Source of the DNA: Rubripirellula sp.
GTDB taxonomy: Bacteria; Planctomycetota; Planctomycetia; Pirellulales; Pirellulaceae
Reading direction: 5' to 3'
Assembly (NCBI GenBank): GCA_029245125.1
Contig: JAQWPZ010000152.1
Span: forward strand, 1 to 57,965
Length of the DNA: 57,965 nt
Of this stretch, positions 46,354-55,484 are shown in pieces (position 1 is the stretch's first letter; the number at the start of each line of letters is the position of its first letter). Below the pieces are notes generated by a model. The model saw nothing but the letters and a program-made list of their open reading frames with translations. It was not told the DNA's origin and searched no databases. Both the position numbers and the translations under genes were made by a program.

Positions 46354-47613
46354 TCAGTCCTTGGACAGCTTGAGGCAAATCACTTCGCGGTCGTCGCGAA
46401 TGAAGCCATGTCCGTTTGCAATTGAGAGCGATTGTCGCGTCTTGCCGAACAGACGGCGACGTCCGAGTTCTTCGTAGCCTTCCGGTGTCACCCGAGCCAG
46501 GACGAGTTCACCCTTCATTGTTGTGATCCACAGTTTGCCGTCGGCAAGTGTGAGGTTCGCTTTGCCGAACCGTGTTTCGCTCCAGACAGGCTCTCCCGTT
46601 TTGGCGCGAACGCAACTCAGGTGCGTGATTGGTCCGGCGCTCCCGACGTTATCAAACCCGTACAGGTAATCTCCCACCACAACGGATGTTTGCCATTCGT
46701 TTCGCATCACGCTTTTTGGTTCGAGTGATGACCATCGCTCGGTGACCTGATATTCGTCATTGTCGCGTTTTACATCCAGTAGAACGCAGCCATGGTTCTC
46801 GCCAGACGAGATAAAGACGCCTCCGTCGATTGTGATGGGCGTTGCCGTATTGCAGTCGTAGGGTGTTTTGAAGCTGTAGTTCCAGAGTTCTTCACCGTTG
46901 GCTGGATCGATGCCGTGCACGCCGGTCGCTGTAAAACAGACCAACTGCTTACTCCCATCAACTGTCAGCAGAGTTGGTGATGAGTAACCGGCGTTGCCTG
47001 AGCCAGTTGACCAGGCCATCTCTCCTGAACTCGCGTCGTAGGCCCTGATGGTCCCTTCCGCGCCGCCCGAGTAGATAATGACACGTCCATCCAGCACGAG
47101 TGGCGAAGAGGACATCCCGTACTCGGATGGTTTTGCCTTGCTTTCCCGAACCGAATTAGATTTCCATTGCACCTTGCCCGTTTTTAAATCTGCAGCAAAC
47201 AACTCACCGGCCCCGCTGTAAGCGAAGACTTGACCTTCGGAGATTGCGGGCGTGGCGCGAGGCCCATCTCCCATTGAATTCGTATAGCGAGATCCGATCG
47301 GGGTTTTCCAAATCGTGTTTCCCGATTTTGCATCGAGTGCAACGAGCCATTGTTGGTCGCCTGCGTTCCAGGTCGTGATCGCGTAACGCCCCGCGACCGC
47401 GATCGCCGACATCCCAACGCCACCAGGAACGCGCCAAGCAACGGCAGGAGATTGCGCGTCAATGGAATCGATCAATCCCACCTCGGGTGAAGTGCCATTG
47501 CGGTCGCCGCCCAGGAACTGCGGCCAATCTTCCGCCGTCACCGAAAGACACGCTGTGGTGTGTACGCTCACGCAAGCGGCCAGCACGATCACTAGACGGG
47601 GCAATTGAATCAT
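46354..47613 (-). CDS. Exported PQQ-like beta-propeller protein
   Basis: 419 aa. ATG 47613 has AGGAAA nine bases upstream and starts a signal peptide (cleavage near SVTAED); the frame opens at 47652 without a signal. The mature protein begins DWPQFLGGDRNGTS, the typical start of planctomycete PQQ-propeller proteins. Blade motifs repeat, such as GNTIWKTPIGS, LKTGKVQWKS, ASSGEMAWSTGSG, NGEELWNYSF and TGEPVWSETRFG. Despite the family name most such proteins bind no PQQ and serve as scaffolds or binding proteins. The function is unknown. It is convergent with the BY-kinase-like gene. Confidence 0.9.
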   Translation of the reverse strand: MIQLPRLVIVLAACVSVHTTACLSVTAEDWPQFLGGDRNGTSPEVGLIDSIDAQSPAVAWRVPGGVGMSAIAVAGRYAITTWNAGDQQWLVALDAKSGNTIWKTPIGSRYTNSMGDGPRATPAISEGQVFAYSGAGELFAADLKTGKVQWKSNSVRESKAKPSEYGMSSSPLVLDGRVIIYSGGAEGTIRAYDASSGEMAWSTGSGNAGYSSPTLLTVDGSKQLVCFTATGVHGIDPANGEELWNYSFKTPYDCNTATPITIDGGVFISSGENHGCVLLDVKRDNDEYQVTERWSSLEPKSVMRNEWQTSVVVGDYLYGFDNVGSAGPITHLSCVRAKTGEPVWSETRFGKANLTLADGKLWITTMKGELVLARVTPEGYEELGRRRLFGKTRQSLSIANGHGFIRDDREVICLKLSKD

Positions 47614-47866
47614 CAGATTAGATTTCCTGTTTGCGTTGGTTTGCGGTCGCACGTCAGGCGGACGTGGACTGAAGCGGTCGATAGCTTACAGCATCGATTT
47701 AGCGGCTGCCGAACGTTCTGCAGGGATGCGTGCAGTCAGAATGGTTCCGGAGCAGGTTCGCGTTGGGATCGCCACTTGCGTTCGCGTAGGAGGGCCGAGC
47801 TTTGGGGAGCGAGCAGCATCCAAGTCTGTCGGCCCAAGCGGTTCGATTCAGGCAACCCAGTTCGAT

Positions 47867-48346
47867 TCAACAGATGCGTTCGTAGCCGTTCGGGACGTCA
47901 AACAGGCGGGAGTGAGTGTGGACCTGTGAGGTCGGTCGCCCATCGGGGTCAACCAATTGGCCCCCACTTGCACACCAGCCAAGGATACCGGCGGCATAAT
48001 TGCGGGACTCGAATCCTGCCTCGGTACACCGCTGTGCGAACAATAGGCTGCGGCCGCCAACGGTACAAAAGGCGATGACCAATTTTCCGGTCAGCTCTCC
48101 TTGTCGAGCTGAGAAATCTGACTGGTGAATCGCGTCTGGAATCGTCGATACCGCGATTTCTGCTTCTGATCTCGCATCGACCAGCACAAAGGACCGGTCT
48201 TGCTTGGCTTGCAGTCTTTGTAATTCGCCCGTCGTGATGTTTTCGATTCTCTTGCGACCAAATAGGGGCGATACCCAGTTCATCGTTTCGACAAACCGGT
48301 GGGCGAGCCAGATCAATCGTCGGCGTGGGAGGTCGGCATTCGTCAT
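47867..48346 (-). CDS. Rhodanese-like domain protein
   Basis: 159 aa, cytoplasmic. ATG 48346 is ten bases after the csaA stop, which I prefer over the upstream 48376 that would overlap csaA. The rhodanese fold shows in RSFVLVDARSEAEI, and the active loop is Cys94 in FCTVGGRS, so the persulfide-forming Cys is present. The first ~30 residues (LIWLAHRFVETMNWVSPLFG) form an amphipathic, weakly hydrophobic helix. The usual role is sulfur transfer or thiol redox. It forms a two-gene operon with csaA. Confidence 0.88.
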   Translation of the reverse strand: MTNADLPRRRLIWLAHRFVETMNWVSPLFGRKRIENITTGELQRLQAKQDRSFVLVDARSEAEIAVSTIPDAIHQSDFSARQGELTGKLVIAFCTVGGRSLLFAQRCTEAGFESRNYAAGILGWCASGGQLVDPDGRPTSQVHTHSRLFDVPNGYERIC

Positions 48347-48356
48347 GGTGTTCACG

Positions 48357-48695
48357 CTAAGCCAATTTGGAGCCATCGGGAACCTGTTTGTCCGGGACCG
48401 CCAAGATCACCGATCCATCGTCCCGATAGAAACCGACAATCAGAAACTCAGACCAAAAGGGGCCAATTTGTTTGGGTGGAAAATTCAAAACTCCGATCAC
48501 CTGCCGGCCAAGTAAGTCGTCCTTTGTGTAATTGGCCGTGATTTGCGCACTGGATTGCTTGGTCCCCAACAGAGGCCCAAAATCGGCTGTGAGTCGATAA
48601 GCTGGCTTGCGAGCTGCGGGGAAGTCATCGACGTTGATGATGGTTCCGGCTCTCAGATCAACGTTTTCGAATTCCTGCCAACTGATAATGCTCAT
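48357..48695 (-). CDS. csaA: tRNA-binding protein CsaA
   Basis: 112 aa, the usual length for CsaA. It is a single OB-fold tRNA-binding domain of the EMAP II / MetRS C-terminal type: [57 protein letters not shown] and FLIVGFYRD. CsaA homodimers bind tRNA and were first noted as a secretion-associated chaperone. It starts the short operon with the rhodanese gene and is divergent from the nucleotidyltransferase pair. Confidence 0.93.
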   Translation of the reverse strand: MSIISWQEFENVDLRAGTIINVDDFPAARKPAYRLTADFGPLLGTKQSSAQITANYTKDDLLGRQVIGVLNFPPKQIGPFWSEFLIVGFYRDDGSVILAVPDKQVPDGSKLA

Positions 48696-48952
48696 TGGAT
48701 TTTTCCCTGCGACGATGAACCAAAGGTGAAACGAATCTGATCACCCCGTGTGTCGGGCTCGGTGGGCGAAATGTTACCTTGACTCGATGCGGTGGATTGG
48801 CCGAAATGCCAGGATTAGGCAACAGCGACAGGGAAGCGGCAAGTTGGGTCCTGTATCGTGAGCAAGTTTGTGTCTGTTCGGTTGGATGAGTTTGCTGTGT
48901 GGTGAGTTTGCTGTGTAGGCGATCTTGCAAACTGAGTCGAGGAGAGAATCAC

Positions 48953-49897
48953 GTGAATCGTACACCAAGTCGACCGTTGATCTATTGTGTCGGGACGCAA
49001 GTAGTCGCCCAAAAAGATGTCATGGCCGCGAACGATCGGATTGCGCATCCGGCCGGGGCGGTCGGCGTGATTGTCCGCTCACCCATTGATCGCACTCATT
49101 CGTATCGCGTCAAATTTAATGACGGAGTCGAAGCCTCGATTCATCATCATCAGCTCGTAAGACTTGCTGAGTTCAAAGGCCGGCAGGACAAAGCTGGTGA
49201 AGTACCGATCATGAGCGAAGGATTGTACGAGCGATTGATTTTCCGGTGTGTGATTGGTTCGCGCGCTTACGGCTTGGATGATGCGGAATCGGATACTGAT
49301 CGCCGTGGTATCTATTTGCCGCCCGCTGAACTCCAATGGTCACTTTATGGTGTGCCTGAGCAACTCGAGAACGATGAAACCCAGGAAGTTTACTGGGAGT
49401 TGCAGAAGTTTATCGTGCTTGCACTCAAAGCGAACCCAAATGTTCTCGAATGTCTCTTTTCGCCTATCGTCGAACGGGTGACGCCCCTTGGGGAAGAATT
49501 GCTTGCGATGCGAAACGCGTTTCTGTCCAAGTTGGTGTTTCAAACCTATTCAGGGTACGTCGCTTCGCAGTTTAAAAAGATGCAAACGGATCTTCGCAAC
49601 CAGGGGCGAGTGAAATGGAAGCACGCCATGCATTTGATCCGACTGCTGCTGTCTGGGCAGCAAATCCTTCGCGACGGTGTGGTTTGTGTTGACGTGGGAG
49701 AGCACCGTGAGCGATTGCTCATGATCAAGCACGGCCAAATGCTGTTCGCTGACGCGGACGATTGGCGGCAAGATCTGCAGCGGGAATTCGAGGCTGCTTT
49801 TCGGAACACTGCGTTGCCGGACCGTCCCGATTATGAACAAGCCAATACTTTTCTAATCACTGCACGCCGTCGGGCGTGTGAGGACAAGCTGCCATGA
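48953..49897 (+). CDS. RlaP-type nucleotidyltransferase with KOW-like N-terminal segment
   Basis: 314 aa. I chose the GTG at 48953, with GAGGAGA seven bases upstream, over the frame start at 48899. Residues ~25-75 resemble a KOW/SH3-like nucleic-acid-binding segment (AGAVGVIVRSPIDRTHSYRVKFNDG). A DNA polymerase beta-type nucleotidyltransferase follows: GSRAYGLDDAESDTDRRG, with G102-S103 and the metal-binding pair Asp114 and Asp116. A helical C-terminal region ends the protein. The family is PF10127, whose members include RlaP, linked to RNA ligases in RNA repair. The next gene overlaps it by ATGA and encodes a paralogue. The substrate is unknown; no ligase gene is present nearby. Confidence 0.88.
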   Translation: MNRTPSRPLIYCVGTQVVAQKDVMAANDRIAHPAGAVGVIVRSPIDRTHSYRVKFNDGVEASIHHHQLVRLAEFKGRQDKAGEVPIMSEGLYERLIFRCVIGSRAYGLDDAESDTDRRGIYLPPAELQWSLYGVPEQLENDETQEVYWELQKFIVLALKANPNVLECLFSPIVERVTPLGEELLAMRNAFLSKLVFQTYSGYVASQFKKMQTDLRNQGRVKWKHAMHLIRLLLSGQQILRDGVVCVDVGEHRERLLMIKHGQMLFADADDWRQDLQREFEAAFRNTALPDRPDYEQANTFLITARRRACEDKLP

Positions 49898-50670
49898 GCC
49901 AGGAATCGATGATTGACAATGACCGGATGATGAAGCAGGTGCGATCGCATCCGTTTCCATTGATGTTTGTTACCGTGAGTGGGGCACACTTGTATGGCTT
50001 TCCCTCTCCTGATTCTGATTTCGACCTTCGCGGTGTGCATCTGTTGCCGGTTGAGACGGTGGTCGGATTGAAGCAGGGTATCGAGACATTCGAAAAGGAC
50101 GAGATCGATGATGGTTGGGAAATTGACTTGGTGACACACGATGCCGCCAAGTTTTTTTCCTTGATGCTGCGCCGAAATGGCTACGTGCTTGAGCAGGTGT
50201 TTTCGCCACTCGTAGTACACACAACCCCCGAGCATCGCGAACTCAAAAAGATTGCGGCGGATTGCATCACGAAGCATCATGCCCATCACTACCTCGGTTT
50301 TGCTGCAAGGCAGTGGAAGTTGTTTGCCAAAGAATCTCCGCCACGAATCAAGCCGCTGCTGTACACCCTTCGTGTTTTGTTAACCGGCATCCACTTGATG
50401 CGAACGGGCAGGGTCGAGGCGAATCTTGTCGTGCTGAATCAGAACGAAAAACTGGCCTATGTCGATGAGTTGGTTGCCCGCAAACGTCAGGGGGCAGAGA
50501 AAGGTACGCTGGACGCTGCCGATTTGGATTTTTATCAGAGTGAGTACCTGCGTTTGGTCGATGTGCTGGAAACTGCTCATCAGCAATCAATGCTGCCTGA
50601 GGCACCGTCGGCCCTCGACGCGTTGGACGAGCTGTTGGTCCGATTAAGGTTGCAGACTTTGCGTCAGTGA
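49894..50670 (+). CDS. Second RlaP-type nucleotidyltransferase, overlapping paralogue
   Basis: 258 aa. Its ATG overlaps the stop of the previous gene (ATGA), giving translational coupling. The same nucleotidyltransferase motif is present: SGAHLYGFPSPDSDFDLRG, with S29-G30 and Asp42, Asp44. The KOW-like segment is missing. A helical C-terminal half follows, with YVLEQVFSPLVV matching NVLECLFSPIVE of its neighbour, so the two arose by duplication. Both keep the catalytic residues, so both may be active, perhaps as a heterodimer. The function is not known; RNA end repair or tRNA modification is an inference from the family. Confidence 0.88.
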   Translation: MSQESMIDNDRMMKQVRSHPFPLMFVTVSGAHLYGFPSPDSDFDLRGVHLLPVETVVGLKQGIETFEKDEIDDGWEIDLVTHDAAKFFSLMLRRNGYVLEQVFSPLVVHTTPEHRELKKIAADCITKHHAHHYLGFAARQWKLFAKESPPRIKPLLYTLRVLLTGIHLMRTGRVEANLVVLNQNEKLAYVDELVARKRQGAEKGTLDAADLDFYQSEYLRLVDVLETAHQQSMLPEAPSALDALDELLVRLRLQTLRQ

Positions 50671-50803
50671 AATGACGATCCAGCCTTGCGGCTGCTGGAT
50701 CGCTCGCGGCAGACCAAGATCGCGGCTGACCCTGCGAATCCCCGTAGCTGCGGTAAATGATCTGGATGCGGTAAATAATCTGGATTCTGAACATGACCTG
50801 CTT

Positions 50804-50834
50804 ATAGAGTTGGCCGTAGTTCGGCCAACTCTAT
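50804..50834. terminator. Perfect 13-bp hairpin after the nucleotidyltransferase pair
   Basis: ATAGAGTTGGCCG (50804-50816) and CGGCCAACTCTAT (50822-50834) are exact reverse complements around the loop TAGTT. It lies 134 bp past the stop of the second nucleotidyltransferase. There is no U-tract, so it may be a non-canonical terminator, an RNA-stabilising hairpin or a protein site. Confidence 0.5.
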
Positions 50835-51007
50835 GAGCTTGCACCACGGTAATCTGTAGCGGAATAAGGGAATGCCTCGACGCTTGCCATTGAAATTGAT
50901 GTGGATCGGTGGAACAAACGATTCGGCAGCGATGTGCGGGCGACTACGATATACTTTCACTTGACCGGCGAACTCGCCGATCAAGTGACCCGCCTGACTG
51001 ATGCCCC

Positions 51008-51059
51008 GCCCCCACCTGCCGCCCCCACCTGCCGCCCCCACCTGCCGCCCCCACCTGCT
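51008..51059 (+). repeat. C-rich tandem repeat, 4 x 13 bp, in the leader of the DUF1592 gene
   Basis: Four units of GCCCCCACCTGCC (the last ends in T) stop 12 bases before the ATG at 51072. The leader is C-rich with no Shine-Dalgarno, so ribosome binding here is unusual. Copy-number change would alter leader length. Confidence 0.85.
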
Positions 51060-51071
51060 GTTCCCGCCACC

Positions 51072-53003
51072 ATGAAACCGCGATCGAACTTGACCGCGTG
51101 TGCCAAACTGAATGCAGCGTTACTCGTTGCTGCGTTCTCGAGTTTGAGTGCCACTGCGGATGAACCTGCACCGCTAACAGAATCAGCGGCGGTTGAATTT
51201 GTCCGCGATCACTGTATTGAGTGCCACCAAGGCGAGGATGCCGAATCAGGCCCTGACTTGAGCTTGTTTTCCACGGCGAAAGACGTTTCTAATTCCATCG
51301 ATGTTTGGAACCAGATTGCGACTCGCGTCGGTGAGCGACAGATGCCGCCGCAAGAAAGTGAGCAGCCGCCGGCGGAATTGCGAAGTCAATTTGTCGCTTG
51401 GATTCGGCAAACGATTTTTGCAGCCGTTTGCGATGATGGGGTATCGCCCGGCCCGCCAATGATTCGTCGGATGAATCGCACTGAGTATGCGAACACGGTT
51501 CGTGATCTGCTTGGGATTCCGATCAACGCGGCACACGCCTTGCCAGTGGACGGGGCGGGTGGCGAGGGATTCGACAATGCATCTGAAACCCTGTTCATCT
51601 CACCGATCTATGCCGAGAAGTATTTGCAGGCAGCCCAATCGGCGATCGGACACGCCTTGAAGGATCCCGGCGATCGAAAGCGGATTATCGTGGCCGATCC
51701 GAGCGAGCAGCGGTCACCGCAGCAAGCGGCACGGATGGTACTCGATGCCTTTTTACCGCGGGCCTTTCGGCGTTCGGTCAGCGAGGAAGAATCCCAGCAC
51801 TATCTGGATCTGTTCACGCAAGCCTTCGATGAGGATGGGGCATACAGTAGCGCGATTGAGTTCACCTTGGTCGCCGCGATGGTGTCACCTAAATTCCTGT
51901 TTCTGTACGAGCAACCAGGCAAGCCGGGAGAGTTGACACCGATTTCCCACTACGAGCTAGCGTCGCGATTGTCGTATTTCCTGTGGGCATCGATGCCCGA
52001 TGCCGAATTGTTGCGGTTGGCGGCGGAAGAGAAATTGCACGACGAGCAGGTTCTTGCTGAACAAGTAAAACGCATGCTGCGGAGCGAGATTGACGGAGGC
52101 GGTTTGCGCCGCGATTCAAAGGTCCGCGGTTTCGCAACCAGTTTTGTTGAACAGTGGCTTGGGACGCGGGCCCTCGGACGAGAGTTCAAGCCAGACCCTT
52201 CGATTGCGACTCGGTATGACTCCGAGCTGGAAGGGGGAATGAAATATGAACCGATCTTTTTCTTCGAGGATCTGCTTGCAGAGAACCGATCACTGTTGAA
52301 CTTGATTGAATCTGACTTTACGTACGTCAATCGGCGATTAGCGCAACATTACGGTGTGCGTGGAGAATTCCGCGAGCAACCGAAGCGAGTTGAATTGCAG
52401 GCGGCCCACCATCGCGGCGGGTTATTGGGCATGGGAGCGGTTTTAGCCGTCAGCTCGCTTCCGCATCGCACGAGCCCAGTGCTGCGTGGTAAGTGGATTC
52501 TTGAAACGATGCTTGGCACGCCGCCGCCGCCACCACCACCCGACGTACCCTCGCTTGAAGAAAACGCTGGTGCGCTGAAGCCGAGTTCATTGCGTAAGCA
52601 ATTGGAAGTGCATCGTGCCAACCCCGTGTGTGCTACCTGCCACGATGCGATGGACCCATTGGGTTTCGGGTTGGAAAATTATGATGTCCTCGGAGGCTGG
52701 CGAACCCGTGTCGGTGTTGCACGGATCGATACGGTCGGCAAATTGCCCGGTGGTGAACAATTCAATGGGCCGGTAGAACTGAAGCAACTGCTGTTGAAGC
52801 GGAAAGAACAGTTCGTTCGAAACCTGACCCGCAAGGTGCTGGGGTTCTCACTTGCTCGCGGCCTGACGAATGAAGACCTTTGCGTGGTGGAATCGATTGT
52901 CCGGAAGCTTGCTGCCGAAGATTATCGAGCCCAGACGTTGATGACCGAGATCGTGAAGAGCGTTCCGTTTCGATATAAACAAACTCACCCTCCAACCGAA
53001 TGA
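51072..53003 (+). CDS. Planctomycete cytochrome c protein with DUF1587/1595/1592/1588/1585
   Basis: 643 aa, exported. ATG 51072 begins a signal peptide (LNAALLVAAFSSLSATAD); the frame reaches back to 50901 through low-complexity proline sequence that I exclude. Haem-binding CIECH (48-52) opens the protein. Then come DUF1587 (MIRRMNRTEYANTVRDLLGI), DUF1595/1592 (FLPRAFRRSVSEEE and LASRLSYFLWASMPD) and DUF1588 with a second CxxCH (CATCH, Cys520). DUF1585 ends it (KVLGFSLARGL). The family is typical of planctomycetes and some Verrucomicrobia, and is always paired with DUF1552, as here (7-base gap). Its catalytic role is unproven. Confidence 0.93.
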   Translation: MKPRSNLTACAKLNAALLVAAFSSLSATADEPAPLTESAAVEFVRDHCIECHQGEDAESGPDLSLFSTAKDVSNSIDVWNQIATRVGERQMPPQESEQPPAELRSQFVAWIRQTIFAAVCDDGVSPGPPMIRRMNRTEYANTVRDLLGIPINAAHALPVDGAGGEGFDNASETLFISPIYAEKYLQAAQSAIGHALKDPGDRKRIIVADPSEQRSPQQAARMVLDAFLPRAFRRSVSEEESQHYLDLFTQAFDEDGAYSSAIEFTLVAAMVSPKFLFLYEQPGKPGELTPISHYELASRLSYFLWASMPDAELLRLAAEEKLHDEQVLAEQVKRMLRSEIDGGGLRRDSKVRGFATSFVEQWLGTRALGREFKPDPSIATRYDSELEGGMKYEPIFFFEDLLAENRSLLNLIESDFTYVNRRLAQHYGVRGEFREQPKRVELQAAHHRGGLLGMGAVLAVSSLPHRTSPVLRGKWILETMLGTPPPPPPPDVPSLEENAGALKPSSLRKQLEVHRANPVCATCHDAMDPLGFGLENYDVLGGWRTRVGVARIDTVGKLPGGEQFNGPVELKQLLLKRKEQFVRNLTRKVLGFSLARGLTNEDLCVVESIVRKLAAEDYRAQTLMTEIVKSVPFRYKQTHPPTE

Positions 53004-53010
53004 TGCGTCC

Positions 53011-54393
53011 ATGAGTGTTACTGTTCGGCCACGCGTGAATTCACAGAATCCGCTTTCGCGGCGAAGCTTGCTTCGTGGAACCGGTGCAGCGTTGGCACTG
53101 CCGTGGCTCGAAGCGATGATGCCGAAGCAGGTGTCGGCAGCCGAAAACGAGGGGCAAACGCCTGGCGATGCGCCGATTCGCATGGCAGCATTGTTTGTCC
53201 CGAACGGTGTCCACCAAGAAATGTGGACCCCGAAAGGCGTCGGACGTGATTTCAAGCTGTCTCCTACGCTACAGCCACTCGCGTCACTGCGGGACCAATT
53301 GTCAGTATTCACGAATCTTTGGAACCAGGGCAGCAACGTCGGTGACGGTCACTACGTCAAGACATCGGGGTTTTTAACTTGCACGACGATCAATAAATCT
53401 CTCGGGATTGATTTGAATTGCAACGGGCGGTCGATGGATCAAGTGGCGGCCGAGCATGCCGCCAAGCAGACACCGATTCCGTCGCTCGAATTGGGGATTG
53501 ATCCCGTCACGACTGGCGTCGATACGAACGTCGGCTACACCCGTGTCTATGGTTCGCACATTGCTTGGTCTGGACCAACGAGTCCGTTGGCGCGAGAGCT
53601 GAATCCTGGGTTGGTGTTTGAGCGACTTTTTCGCGCTGCGAATCCAAAGACTGGGTCTGGTGCGCGTGATCAATTGCTGCTCGATCGTGTTCTAGGTGAT
53701 GCCAGCGAACTGAAGCGATCGCTGGGAGCATCCGATCGACAGCGGATGGACGAGTACTTGCAATCGGTGAGGTCAATCGAAAAACGTTTGCAAAGTCAGC
53801 AGCTGGAAGGTGTCAAGCATTGGCAACCACTGGTCGATTTGGATCTTGCGGATCGACCGAGTGACCAACGCCCCGATCAATATGTCGAACAGGTTCGGCT
53901 GATGCTTGATATGATCGCCTTGGCATTTCAAACGGACACAACGCGGGTGTGCACGTTTATGTTTGGTAATGCGGTTAGCGGCCGCAGTTTTTCGTTTTTG
54001 GATGGAGTGTCGGGTGGGCACCACGATACGTCACATCACCAAAACAATCAGGACAAGCTGCGGCAGTACCAGTTGATCAACCTTTGGCACATCGAACAGT
54101 ACGCTTATCTGTTGAATAAGCTTGCGGGGATGCAGGAACGCGATGGATCGGTGCTCGATCATTCGATGATCTTGTATGGCTCAGGTTTGCGGGATGGAAA
54201 CAGTCACAGTCCCCACAACTTGCCAATCCTGTTGGCTGGGCGTGGCGGTGGACGAATCGCTGCGGGGCAACACTTAGAGTGCAGTCGCGATACGCCGTTG
54301 GCGAATTTGTACGCTTCGATGCTGAACGCCTTTGGAACCGGAGCGACCCGGTTTGCCGACAGCACAGAAATGTTGCCGGGTGTCTTGGTTTAA
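53011..54393 (+). CDS. DUF1552 protein, Tat-exported
   Basis: 460 aa. A twin-arginine signal is visible at ~18-35 (SRRSLLRGTGAALALP). The DUF1552 hallmarks include LFVPNGVHQEMW, NGRSMDQVAAEHA, LELGIDPV and GSGLRDGNSHSPHNLPILLAGRGGG near the C-terminus. It starts seven bases after the DUF1592 gene and is surely co-translated with it. DUF1552 shares the broad fold of DUF1501 and its genes pair with cytochrome partners in the same way. Activity unknown. Confidence 0.93.
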   Translation: MSVTVRPRVNSQNPLSRRSLLRGTGAALALPWLEAMMPKQVSAAENEGQTPGDAPIRMAALFVPNGVHQEMWTPKGVGRDFKLSPTLQPLASLRDQLSVFTNLWNQGSNVGDGHYVKTSGFLTCTTINKSLGIDLNCNGRSMDQVAAEHAAKQTPIPSLELGIDPVTTGVDTNVGYTRVYGSHIAWSGPTSPLARELNPGLVFERLFRAANPKTGSGARDQLLLDRVLGDASELKRSLGASDRQRMDEYLQSVRSIEKRLQSQQLEGVKHWQPLVDLDLADRPSDQRPDQYVEQVRLMLDMIALAFQTDTTRVCTFMFGNAVSGRSFSFLDGVSGGHHDTSHHQNNQDKLRQYQLINLWHIEQYAYLLNKLAGMQERDGSVLDHSMILYGSGLRDGNSHSPHNLPILLAGRGGGRIAAGQHLECSRDTPLANLYASMLNAFGTGATRFADSTEMLPGVLV

Positions 54394-54657
54394 TTTGCCC
54401 GGTCGTCTGTCTGGGATGGTCCTTCGTTAGGGAAGCAAGCGATCCCTGGTTTTTCTTGACGTTGGTTTCGTTCTATCAGCGATCTGGATCTATTGGTGAT
54501 CTGGTCGTTAGGGTTCAGGTGGCGGGTAATCCACATTTGCAAAATGGCAGGTGTTACACCACACTGTCCTTTCGACGGGTCGGCAATGCTTTCTTTCAAT
54601 GGGTCGGCTGTCGACCGACGGTGTGAAGTGCTCGTGAAATTTTCAAGGCGTGATCTG

Positions 54658-55338
54658 ATGGCAATTCGAAGTGCAATGAGTGCCGTTTTTCTGGTCGCTT
54701 TTTCGAGTGGGTTCGCGGTGGCGAAGGACCGCACGACAGAAGAATTGCGGACGTATGCAGAGCGACGGATCGCCAATGCTGATGATGAGCAATTGACCAC
54801 CTTTGTGACTTTGCTCGACCAGGATGCCGACGGTACGATCACCGATGCGGAATTCGAGCGGCGGATCGAAGTGTTTCAGCAGGTCTTTGTCACGGTCCAA
54901 CCGGTGCCGGCTGGCGGCGGTCATGATTTGCCCGATTACTGGCTGACCGACTTCGAAAAAGCACGTGAGAAATCTGCTGAGACGGGAAAGCCAGTTTTGG
55001 CGATGTTTTCGGCTTCTTGGTGTGGGCCGTGCAAGATGATGATCGCCAATGTTTATCCGACTGACGAGGCCAAGCAAGCTCTTGCCCCTTTTGTGCCGGT
55101 CTACATCGATTCGGAACAACAGGTCGATTTGGCGACGAAAAACGAAGTCCGTGCTTACCCAACCTTCATTTGCTTTGACACCGAGGGGGAGTCGCTCGGT
55201 CAGCACGTGGGTGGGGGCGGCGTTGATGATTTCGTGTCGATGCTGGCAACTTTGTACAACCCAACTGCGACTGACCCAACTGCGACTGACCCAGCTGCGG
55301 CAGATCCAACTCCCACCGATGCCAAACCGCTGGATTAA
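54658..55338 (+). CDS. Exported EF-hand thioredoxin-fold protein
   Basis: 226 aa. ATG 54658 starts a signal peptide (AMSAVFLVAFSSGFAVAKD) with AAGG ten bases upstream. An EF-hand calcium loop is seen at 54-65 (DQDADGTITDAE). A thioredoxin-like domain follows with Cys122 and Cys125 in WCGPC and the cis-Pro motif YPTF. The C-terminus is a PTATD-type repeat tail. It probably reduces or isomerises disulfides in the periplasm, perhaps with calcium control, possibly serving the cytochromes upstream, which need reduced CxxCH cysteines. It lies 264 bp after the DUF1552 gene, so co-transcription is unsure. Confidence 0.9.
   Translation: MAIRSAMSAVFLVAFSSGFAVAKDRTTEELRTYAERRIANADDEQLTTFVTLLDQDADGTITDAEFERRIEVFQQVFVTVQPVPAGGGHDLPDYWLTDFEKAREKSAETGKPVLAMFSASWCGPCKMMIANVYPTDEAKQALAPFVPVYIDSEQQVDLATKNEVRAYPTFICFDTEGESLGQHVGGGGVDDFVSMLATLYNPTATDPTATDPAAADPTPTDAKPLD
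55261..55320 (+). repeat. In-frame 15-bp tandem repeat, 4 units
   Basis: Units of the type CCAACTGCGACTGAC encode PTATD, PTATD, PAAAD and PTPTD at the C-terminus of the thioredoxin-like protein. Confidence 0.85.
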
Positions 55339-55484
55339 AGGCTGTAGACGGCAAAGACGGTTTGATTTGGGCCTCGAATGCTCCGGTGAATCGGCTGATT
55401 TGTCGATTTCTCGTCTGTATGAGCCGCGCGACGATCGAGTACACTGGCGAAATTCGTTCAGCTACTCTTTGCCGGGGGACATCT

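Larger units (their letters stand above)
50671..51071. other. Intergenic region, 401 bp, with repeats and a hairpin
   Basis: No supported gene; the downstream frame stays open upstream of 51072 but without a signal peptide. It holds a 2 x 18-bp repeat (50750-50785), a 13-bp-stem hairpin (50804-50834) and a 4 x 13-bp C-rich array (51008-51059). Confidence 0.6.
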
